A stretch of 11,669 bases of DNA from Kiloniellaceae bacterium (GTDB lineage Bacteria; Pseudomonadota; Alphaproteobacteria; Kiloniellales; Kiloniellaceae): the NCBI GenBank assembly GCA_021776145.1, contig JAJFGM010000853.1, forward strand, positions 1 to 11,669. The letters run 5' to 3'. Both the position numbers and the translations under genes were made by a program. Each line of letters starts with the position of its first letter. Position 1 is the first letter of the stretch. Positions 6,161-11,669 of this stretch are shown here, piece after piece. The notes under the pieces were generated by a model. It was not told where the DNA came from. It saw nothing but the letters and a program-made list of their open reading frames with translations, and did not search any database.

Positions 6161-6931
6161 TCAGGCCGCCCCTTCGATGTAGCGGTTGGCCCAGGCGCTG
6201 ATTACCTCGGCGACATATTCCGCATCCGGCCGGTGCATCAACATATGATCGGCGCCGTCGAGGCAGACGAAACTCTTTGGATGCCGCGCCGCACTGTAAA
6301 TGTGGCCGGCGTTTTCGATCCCCACGGTTTCGTCGACCGGGCTGTGGAATATTAGCAAGGCTTTGCGCATGTCACGCAAATGCTCGTCGAGACGTTGACC
6401 TGCGATATCTTCCAGAAAGTCGCGCTTGATGCGGAAGGTTCGGCCAGCAATGCTGACTTCGGCCTCGCCCGCCTCCACAATCTCGGATCGGGCATGGGCG
6501 AAGTGATGCTCTACGTGTTGTGGATCCGCGGGCGCGCCGATCGTGCATACCGCGCGCGCCTCTGGAACCCGGCAAGCGGCCGCCAGCATGGCGGCGCCAC
6601 CCAGACTGTGGCCGATCAGAACCGATGGCACTTCGCGGGTTTTGCGTAGGAAATCCGCCGCCGCCACAAGATCGTCGACATTGGACGAGAATGTGGTGTT
6701 GGCGAAGTCGCCTTTGCTCTCGCCGAGGCCGGTGAAATCGAAACGGAAAACCGCGAAGTCGCGGCGCCAGAGAGCCTTGGCGATACTGACGCCCGCCATG
6801 ACGTCTTTCGAGCCGGTGAAACAGTGTGCGAATAGAACGTACGCACGTGGCGATCTCTCGTCTGGAATGTCCAGGCGCGCGGCAAGTTCGTCGCCGGACG
6901 CTCCGGTAAAGGTCAGCTTTTCGCGTGCCAT
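6161..6931 (-). CDS. Alpha/beta-hydrolase of the 'hydrolase-OsmC' type, without an OsmC domain
   Basis: This 256-residue serine hydrolase has the nucleophile elbow GHSLGG (107-112, S109), an acid at D200 in HSPVD, and a histidine at H229 in DGADHML. Stretches such as LFAHCFTGSKD (33-43), FRFDFTGLGES (62-72), TIGAPADP (130-137) and HPKSFVCLDGADH (217-229) are typical of the hydrolase half of proteins annotated as bifunctional alpha/beta hydrolase/OsmC, where an OsmC peroxidase domain normally follows. Here the protein stops at GAA-256 and the 175 bases downstream encode no OsmC domain, so the hydrolase stands alone. It probably cleaves a small ester or similar bond in the cytoplasm; the substrate is unknown. 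The start at 6931 has GGGGA four bases upstream. It is in the same direction as the cytochrome genes, 175 bases ahead, with hairpins between, so joint transcription is uncertain. Confidence 0.9.
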   Translation of the reverse strand: MAREKLTFTGASGDELAARLDIPDERSPRAYVLFAHCFTGSKDVMAGVSIAKALWRRDFAVFRFDFTGLGESKGDFANTTFSSNVDDLVAAADFLRKTREVPSVLIGHSLGGAAMLAAACRVPEARAVCTIGAPADPQHVEHHFAHARSEIVEAGEAEVSIAGRTFRIKRDFLEDIAGQRLDEHLRDMRKALLIFHSPVDETVGIENAGHIYSAARHPKSFVCLDGADHMLMHRPDAEYVAEVISAWANRYIEGAA

Positions 6932-7453
6932 GTGGTCCCCAACCCTTCAGTTGATGCCCTGTCGTGCTGAATACCACGGATTCCTGGCCGTTGTCCGATC
7001 TCGTAGGAGGCGAGCTTGTCCGGTGCTCTCTGTGTCGAGCCGCTAGATTGATCCGATTGAGCGCAATTGTACCTAACCGTAACCGAAAACCGGGATTTTC
7101 ACGAACCAGGATGCCACGAGATACATTGACCGCCATTGATTTTATTCGGAATCTGTATGCTGCGATCCAAAATTCGATCAGATGAATAGCGCCAAATTGT
7201 CGGGCGTAATGTGACGAATTCAGGCCGGCGATGAGCCGAGCCCCATGTGCCAAGTACGACAGGTGGAGGCTGGGTGATTTGTTTGTCGCGCGCCCACGCG
7301 GCAAGGCCAGGAGCCGTACATTGGTTTTTCTTCATTTTTCGATCATCCCGAATCGCGGGCCTGAATAGAGCCTCGTCATTTGCCGTGAGGCGGAGTCCGA
7401 TGCAGATGCTGCAATAGAAAATGGGAGAAGTGTGCCTTGCAGACCACAACTGA

Positions 7454-7477
7454 CGCCACCACAGGGCTGGGGTGGCG
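7454..7477. other. GC-rich stem-loop in the caspase leader region
   Basis: CGCCACC (7454-7460) and GGTGGCG (7471-7477) form a perfect seven-pair stem around a ten-base loop, about 170 bases before the caspase start. No T-run follows. Its function is unknown. Confidence 0.3.
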
Positions 7478-7600
7478 GCGCTCACGGCAATTCTCGCCTA
7501 TTCCAGGCGAACAGCGTCCTGCGTCGCCCTCAAATTTGCCTCGGCAGGCGATCCTAACTACGGTCTCCTGACAAACCGGAGTTCATCTGGGGAATGTTGG

Positions 7601-7609
7601 GTTAGAATA
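7601..7609 (+). promoter_or_regulatory. GTTAGAATA element, candidate -10 region of the first caspase gene
   Basis: GTTAGAATA begins 45 bases before the ATG at 7646. The identical nine bases begin 45 bases before the proposed TTG start of the second caspase gene. TAGAAT (7603-7608) matches five of six bases of the sigma-70 -10 consensus, but there is no clear -35 at the usual spacing. Confidence 0.4.
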
Positions 7610-7645
7610 TCCGGAACCCGCTTGGTCTTTCGATGAAGGCGGCAG

Positions 7646-9025
7646 ATGTCTCGTATTTTCGAAGTCATAGCTGATCTGCGGCGCCTCGGCGGTGGTGTGC
7701 TATGTGGCGCGCTGATTTTCACCGCGGGCATGGCCTATGCCACGGCACAGAACTTTGACGGCAAGTGGGAGGGTCGCGGTTTCACCCACGGGCCCGACGA
7801 TTGCCCGAGCTTTGATGTCTATTTCGCCGTGGCTGGCGGCCAAGCCGAAGGCCGCTTCGTTGAAGGCCGGCACGACACCGATGTCGCCTTCGAACTGGAT
7901 GAGAACGGCGAGTTCTCCGGTTCTTTTCGCACGCACAGCAATCATCTGGTGCGTATCGACGGCAGCTATGACGGCGGCCAACTGAAGGGCTACCTGCATC
8001 ATGCGATCTGCCGCGGCACTTGGTATGCCAATCGCGTCGAGGAAGCGGCACCGCAGGTTGCCGCCGCGCCGCAGCCTGCTGCTGTGCCAAAGGACCTGAG
8101 CCTGGTCGAACAGCTAAAGGTGCTTCAGGACCTGCGTCAGCAAAAGCTGATCGATGATGAGACATACGAGGAAAGGCGTAACGCACTGCTGAACAGCATG
8201 CTGGCCGACAGCGGCGGCTCGCAAAAGGCCGACACGAGCGCGCAAGAAGCCGCCGCGACGACCGCCCAAACGGCCGCGAGACCACTTGCCAAGGCTGCCG
8301 ACCTCGAGCTCGGGCGCTTTTTCGCGCTGATCATCGCCAACAACAACTATCGTTATCTGCCCAATCTGGTCGCCGCCGTTCCCGACGGCATGGCGGTCGC
8401 GCAAAAGCTTCGCGACAGTTACGGTTTTAACGTCGAGTTGCTGATTGACGCGGATCGCTACAGCATCATCTCCGCTTTGGTACGCATGCGCGCGGAGTTG
8501 AAAGAAAGCGACTATTTTTTGATCTACTACGCTGGCCACGGGATCCTCGACGAAGCCTCCGGCGAAGGCTACTGGCTGCCGGTCGATGGCGAAGCCGACA
8601 ATCTGGCCAACTGGGTCGCCAACGCCGACGTGACCTCGGCCATTCGGGCGATGCGGGCCCGGCACATCATGCTGGTTATCGATTCCTGCTATTCGGGCAC
8701 CTTGACCCGCGATGCCCTGACCGCATTGCCGCGCAGCGAGGACGATCAGGCCTGGTTCCGGCGTGTTTCGGAGAAGGTCGCGCGCACCGTGTTGACCTCG
8801 GGTGGCCTGGAGCCGGTGGTCGATGGCGGCGGCGGCAAACACTCCGTTTTCGCCAAGGCCTTCTTGGCGGCGCTGGAAGAGAACCAGGGCATCATGGACG
8901 GGCAGATGGTTTTCTCCCGCATCAAGCGCCCGGTGGTGGTAAACGCGCGCCAGACGCCGGAATATGCGGATATCCGCTTTACCGGACACGACGGCGGCGA
9001 TTTTCTCTTCGTCCGCGCGCGCTGA
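7646..9025 (+). CDS. Exported caspase-like protease (peptidase C14) with beta-rich N-domain and SHOCT-like segment
   Basis: The protein has 459 residues. A signal sequence or anchor covers about 1-34 (hydrophobic 15-33, ending AYATA). Residues 36-130 form a small beta-rich domain (FDGKWEG opening, CRGTWYANR close) with two cysteines (53 and 122) that could form a disulfide. An Ala/Pro linker leads to a SHOCT-like helical segment (about 151-186, EQLKVLQDLRQQKLIDDETY). The caspase domain (about 222-455) has the catalytic His in YYAGHG (H298) and Cys in DSCYSG (C348), both with family-typical context, so it should be an active cysteine endopeptidase. Related metacaspases prefer Arg/Lys at the cleavage site; whether this one does cannot be seen. 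The ATG has GAAGG six bases upstream. The next gene on this strand is another caspase, and the pair probably acts outside the cytoplasm. Bacterial proteins of this kind are mostly uncharacterised; links to cell death or signalling are speculation. Confidence 0.9.
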   Translation: MSRIFEVIADLRRLGGGVLCGALIFTAGMAYATAQNFDGKWEGRGFTHGPDDCPSFDVYFAVAGGQAEGRFVEGRHDTDVAFELDENGEFSGSFRTHSNHLVRIDGSYDGGQLKGYLHHAICRGTWYANRVEEAAPQVAAAPQPAAVPKDLSLVEQLKVLQDLRQQKLIDDETYEERRNALLNSMLADSGGSQKADTSAQEAAATTAQTAARPLAKAADLELGRFFALIIANNNYRYLPNLVAAVPDGMAVAQKLRDSYGFNVELLIDADRYSIISALVRMRAELKESDYFLIYYAGHGILDEASGEGYWLPVDGEADNLANWVANADVTSAIRAMRARHIMLVIDSCYSGTLTRDALTALPRSEDDQAWFRRVSEKVARTVLTSGGLEPVVDGGGGKHSVFAKAFLAALEENQGIMDGQMVFSRIKRPVVVNARQTPEYADIRFTGHDGGDFLFVRAR

Positions 9026-9088
9026 CAGTTCCATCGACTATGAACGGGTCGGTCCGAATTGGATCGGAGTCGTTCGTCTCGCGCCCTG

Positions 9089-9385
9089 TCAAGCACCATT
9101 GAGACCGGGTCGCACCGTAAGGATGCCTACCGAAACCCGCGCCGTTTCTTCGGTAAACTGGTTAGCTACAAGGTGACCGTCGGGCAATGTCGCGATGCGC
9201 AGATCGGCGCGGCGCTTTGGCCAGGCCACGTCCACATCGAAGGGTTTGTGCATCAGGCCTCTGGCGCGCCAGAATGCCAGGTTCGAACAGGCGACCTTCC
9301 CTTCCAAGTCGGCTTCGTCGTGCTCCAGATCGATCGTTGCGACTGCGCGATTGTCCGAGCAAAAGCCGTGACTTATGCCGGGGCA
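9089..9385 (-). pseudogene. Possible gene remnant in the gap between the caspase genes
   Basis: On the minus strand 98 codons stay open between an in-frame TGA (9388-9386) and a TGA at 9091-9089. The translation looks protein-like, for example ATIDLEHDEADLEGKVAC, KPFDVDVAWPKRRADLRIAT and LPDGHLVANQFTEE, with mostly G/C third bases. No ATG start precedes it; only a TTG at 9307 would give 72 residues. The frame is also open for about 30 codons before the first TGA. I recognise no family. It could be a decayed gene, or chance in GC-rich DNA. The rest of 9026-9551 shows nothing coding. Confidence 0.25.
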
Positions 9386-9505
9386 TCACGCCGTTCGGAA
9401 CTCGCTCGACTGGACCGAGACCTGTGAGACCCTGGCCAAAGCGGAGAAAGTCCGTTTGGTTAATAACGACGACCAGATTCATTTTTCGCATGCGCGCGCA
9501 TTTTT

Positions 9506-9523
9506 TGTTAGAATAGGCTAACA
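9506..9523 (+). promoter_or_regulatory. Inverted repeat over the candidate promoter of the second caspase gene
   Basis: TGTTAG (9506-9511) and CTAACA (9518-9523) are perfect inverted repeats around six bases. The repeat overlaps GTTAGAATA (9507-9515), which is shared with the first caspase gene, and the candidate -10 TAGAAT (9509-9514). TTCGCA 18 bases upstream is a weak -35. The repeat could be an operator. Confidence 0.35.
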
Positions 9524-9551
9524 GAATAAATCAAGGCGAGGAGCGAATGAA

Positions 9552-11369
9552 TTGATGCCTCTCCTTCAAAGGGCTTTTATCGGAGCACTGTCTGGATTTT
9601 TCTTTCTGATAGCGGCCGTGGCCGCGCAGTCAGCGACCGATACCGGTGTCTATGTCGAAAGCCGCGAGAGCGAACTGCCGGGCGCACCGGTCGTCGACCG
9701 CTGGCGGCTGTACGGTGCCAGCTACGCCTTGGTCATCGGCATCGACAACTACTTCAACGGCTGGCCGCGTCTGTCGAATGCCGTCAAGGACGCTGAACTG
9801 GTGGCCGGCGCGTTGCGCAACCAAGGCTTCGAAGTCGAGCTCCTGACCGACGTGACGGGATCGCAGCTGCGCGAATCCCTGCGGCGGTTCTTCGCCTTCA
9901 AGGGCAAGGATCCGCAGGCGCGGCTGTTCGTTTGGTTTGCCGGTCACGGCCACACTGAAAACGGCGAGGGTTACCTTGTGCCCGCCGACGCCCCCTTGCC
10001 GGGCAGACCGGAGTTCAACTTTGCCGCGCTACACATGGGCGATGTCGGCTCGATGGTCAGGATCGCCCGGTCCAAACACGTGCTGGCGGTGTTCGACAGC
10101 TGCTTTGCCGGCACGGTTTTCAGCAGCCAGCGGTCGCGGCCGCCGGCAGCGATCACCGCGGCGGTGAAGCGACCGGTTCGCCAGTTCCTGACTTCGGGCG
10201 ACGCCGATCAGAAGGTTTCCGACGACGGCACTTTCCGCACCCTGTTTCTGCGCGCCCTGCAGGGACAAGAGACGGCGGACGCCAACCGCGACGGTTATCT
10301 GACGGGTACCGAGCTGAGCTTCTACCTGGAAGACCGAGTGATGAACCTGAGCCAGGGCGTCCAGACTCCGCGCGGCGGCAAGCTGCGCGATCCGAAATTC
10401 GACCAGGGCGACTTCGTGTTCTTGATGCCGGGCCGACGGGAGCCACCGGAATTGCCAGAAACAGTGGCGACGGCGGCACCGATGGTCATGCCTCCCAGTG
10501 CGACGAGGTCGGACAGCACGGAGTTCACACTAGACGACCTGAAGAAGGCAGAGGCAGCCGAAAGCTGGGCGCAATGGCAGGCGCGCATGGACGCGGCCTT
10601 TCGCGAGACTGAGGCGTTCCGCGGCCGCGCGGCCTCGAGGCAGGCCGCCTGGGACCGCTTCCTCGCCGCCTTTGGACAGGACAATCCTTTTTCGGGCGAG
10701 GATGATTTGCTGCGCGGGCAGGCCATCGCCGTCAAGGCGGCGATCGGCGAGGAGACCAGGGTCGCCGTCGCCGTCCCACCGCAGCCCAAAAAAGATCCAG
10801 TGCCCACCCCCCCGATGGTCGGCGTCAACCCGGACAAGATCTCCAAGCACGATTGGCCGTTCTGGGAAGCACGCAACATCATGGTCTCCGAGACGCGTGG
10901 CGATGCAAGCGGCTTGGTGGCGCCAACGATCCTACCCTACAATCATGATTCGGTTTATGTCGGCGGCGAGGATGTTGTCCTGGAAGCCAGAGCCAGCATC
11001 CGTTTCGGCGGTTATATCACCGTCGACTATGTTCAGCATGACGGCAATGTCGTGCATCTTCTGCCGACTTCAAAGCACGCACAAAACCGGGTCGCCGCCG
11101 GTGGAAAGATACTGATCGGCAACGGCGAACAGCGCTACACCGCGATGCCGCCTTTTGGCACCGAGATGATCATGATGCTGCAAACGCCCGAGCCGCTTTT
11201 TCCGGCCGAGCGCGAACAAATTGAGCCGGTCGAAGGTTACTTTGCCGACCTGCGTCAGGCGTTGGCCGGCATGAGTCGACGCGGACTTGGCGACCAAATA
11301 CTGAGTACCCATGGTTTTATCACCCTATGTCGAGTGCGTGGGGAATGTCCCGCTAGCCAAGACCAGTAA
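9552..11369 (+). CDS. Exported caspase-like protease (peptidase C14) with EF-hand-like loop and DUF4384-like C-terminus
   Basis: The protein has 605 residues. A signal sequence spans about 1-28 (hydrophobic 9-25, ending VAAQSA). The caspase domain spans about 55-292, with catalytic His in WFAGHGH (H132) and Cys in DSCFAG (C184). Inside it, DANRDGYLTGTE (243-254) fits a 12-residue EF-hand calcium loop (D1, N3, D5, E12), suggesting Ca2+ dependence as in metacaspases. A Pro-rich linker (295-320) and helical, Trp-containing stretch (330-405; WAQWQARM, AWDRFLAAFGQDNPF) lead to a DUF4384-like beta domain (about 465-550, with GGYITVDYVQHDGNVVHLLP and PPFGTE). Two late cysteines (593 and 599) may pair. 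TTG at 9552 is preferred: GGAG is eight bases upstream, and only this start aligns codon for codon with the partial gene at 11628. ATG at 9555 is the alternative, with an 11-base spacer. Substrate and role are unknown. Confidence 0.9.
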   Translation: MMPLLQRAFIGALSGFFFLIAAVAAQSATDTGVYVESRESELPGAPVVDRWRLYGASYALVIGIDNYFNGWPRLSNAVKDAELVAGALRNQGFEVELLTDVTGSQLRESLRRFFAFKGKDPQARLFVWFAGHGHTENGEGYLVPADAPLPGRPEFNFAALHMGDVGSMVRIARSKHVLAVFDSCFAGTVFSSQRSRPPAAITAAVKRPVRQFLTSGDADQKVSDDGTFRTLFLRALQGQETADANRDGYLTGTELSFYLEDRVMNLSQGVQTPRGGKLRDPKFDQGDFVFLMPGRREPPELPETVATAAPMVMPPSATRSDSTEFTLDDLKKAEAAESWAQWQARMDAAFRETEAFRGRAASRQAAWDRFLAAFGQDNPFSGEDDLLRGQAIAVKAAIGEETRVAVAVPPQPKKDPVPTPPMVGVNPDKISKHDWPFWEARNIMVSETRGDASGLVAPTILPYNHDSVYVGGEDVVLEARASIRFGGYITVDYVQHDGNVVHLLPTSKHAQNRVAAGGKILIGNGEQRYTAMPPFGTEMIMMLQTPEPLFPAEREQIEPVEGYFADLRQALAGMSRRGLGDQILSTHGFITLCRVRGECPASQDQ

Positions 11370-11395
11370 CCGTTTTCAGGGAACGCATCTAGCGG

Positions 11396-11413
11396 CTCGA
11401 CAGCAATGTCGAG
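11396..11413 (+). other. Hairpin with GCAA tetraloop after the second caspase gene
   Basis: CTCGACA (11396-11402) pairs perfectly with TGTCGAG (11407-11413) around GCAA, a stable GNRA loop. It starts 27 bases past the TAA stop. There is no T-run, so it may protect the transcript end or act as a weak terminator. Confidence 0.4.
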
Positions 11414-11564
11414 TTCGACCGAGCCCCCGGGATTTCGGAGGTTCGCGCGCCCGAGGCTCTTGCGGTGGAGTTCGACTTGGGGTTGGGTCGACGAGCTCCC
11501 TTCAAGCTGAGCCGCATTCAGGGCTCAGAACGGCGGCGATGCGATCGATGTCGAGGATCAAATT

Positions 11565-11593
11565 TTGTGGACAAAGGCATTTTTGGATAGAGT
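11565..11593 (+). promoter_or_regulatory. Candidate promoter of the gene at the right edge
   Basis: TTGTGG (11565-11570) and TAGAGT (11588-11593) are 17 bases apart, a sigma-70-like layout with modest matches. TAGAGT sits 40 bases before the ATG, close to the 43-base position of TAGAAT in front of both complete caspase genes. The surrounding GCATTTTTGG resembles GCATTTTTTG before the second caspase. Confidence 0.35.
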
Positions 11594-11627
11594 GGCCTAG
11601 AGGAAATCCTGTTCGGGAACGGGTGCG

Positions 11628-11669
11628 ATGAAGTCTCTCATTTTGAAGGCCCTTGTCGGAACCCTGTCC
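11628..11669 (+). CDS. N-terminus of an exported protein, probable third caspase paralogue (partial)
   Basis: Only 14 codons are in the window: MKSLILKALVGTLS, the positively charged start of a signal peptide. Aligned without gaps to the start of the second caspase gene (from TTG 9552), 28 of 42 bases and 6 of 14 residues are identical, and most other residues are conservative (I/V, L/F, K/R). The DNA before the start also aligns (ATTTTT, TAGA-T, GGC-TA, AATC). This makes a duplicated caspase-type exported protein the best guess. The ribosome-binding site is weak (GGG four bases before the ATG). Confidence 0.5.
   Translation, partial: MKSLILKALVGTLS

Larger units (their letters stand above)
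6932..7645. other. Divergent intergenic region without a convincing gene
   Basis: This 714-base stretch separates the minus-strand hydrolase from the plus-strand caspase gene. Short open frames exist on both strands (for example 7485-7099 minus), but they lack family motifs, good ribosome-binding sites or protein-like composition. It is more AT-rich than its flanks around 7120-7210. Three AACCG direct repeats occur at 7075-7079, 7081-7085 and 7088-7092. It must contain the promoter for the caspase gene and probably one for the hydrolase. No tRNA or known riboswitch pattern was recognised. Confidence 0.5.

Noticed and set aside
7099..7485. 128-residue minus-strand frame in the divergent region
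   Set aside because: It has no motif, no good ribosome-binding site and an unlikely composition, and it overlaps AT-rich, promoter-like DNA.
8114..9034. 306-residue minus-strand frame opposite the first caspase gene
   Set aside because: It is antisense of a gene with an intact caspase domain and signal sequence.
9386..9388. In-frame TGA as a selenocysteine codon in the remnant on the minus strand
   Set aside because: No recognisable family, no start codon and no obvious stem-loop directly after the TGA; decay or chance is simpler.
9490..9506. Palindrome ATGCGCGCGCAT followed by T-run as a terminator
   Set aside because: Only about four pairs can form around a loop, and it lies 465 bases past the first caspase gene.
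1..11669. tRNA, rRNA, CRISPR array, insertion sequence or transposase
   Set aside because: No cloverleaf-like, repeat-spacer or transposase signatures were seen on reading both strands.

Overview
The window (about 11.7 kb, GC-rich, no RNA genes or mobile elements seen) looks like chromosome of a Gram-negative, probably an alphaproteobacterium. That guess rests on the GC-rich codon use, the multihaem c-type cytochromes with Sec signals, the 'alpha/beta hydrolase-OsmC' type hydrolase, and the exported caspase-like proteins. No single gene fixes the taxon.

The left 6.9 kb is read entirely on the minus strand. In order of transcription it holds: a serine alpha/beta-hydrolase (6931-6161); two tandem periplasmic tetrahaem cytochromes of the c554 type, about 70% identical (5985-5026 and 4806-3847); and a tightly overlapped three-gene block. 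That block is a soluble protein with two cyclic-nucleotide-binding folds fused to a four-cluster ferredoxin-like Fe-S module (3609-1915), a five-helix membrane protein with two matched histidine pairs for two b haems (1915-1100), and an anchored multihaem cytochrome c with a Cys-rich N-terminal domain (1100 to beyond the left edge). Both junctions in the block are TGATG stop/start overlaps. The inferred assembly is a transmembrane electron conduit: cytoplasmic Fe-S protein, b haem near the cytoplasm, b haem near the periplasm, anchored multihaem c, and the soluble c554-like cytochromes as periplasmic partners. The cyclic-nucleotide folds suggest ligand control of electron flow. I know of no characterised system with this exact composition, and this is the best candidate for something undescribed. 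Direction of electron flow and substrate cannot be read from the sequence.

A 0.7-kb region without a convincing gene (6932-7645) separates these from a plus-strand block of exported caspase-like (peptidase C14) genes. The first (7646-9025) carries a beta-rich N-terminal domain, a SHOCT-like helix pair and the caspase fold. The second (9552-11369) carries the caspase fold with an embedded EF-hand-like loop, a helical linker and a DUF4384-like C-terminus. The last 42 bases start a further exported protein. Its signal sequence and upstream DNA match those of the second caspase, so it is probably a third paralogue. The caspase genes share a GTTAGAATA-type element about 40-45 bases before the start. 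The 0.5-kb gap between the first two caspases holds a possible gene remnant on the minus strand.
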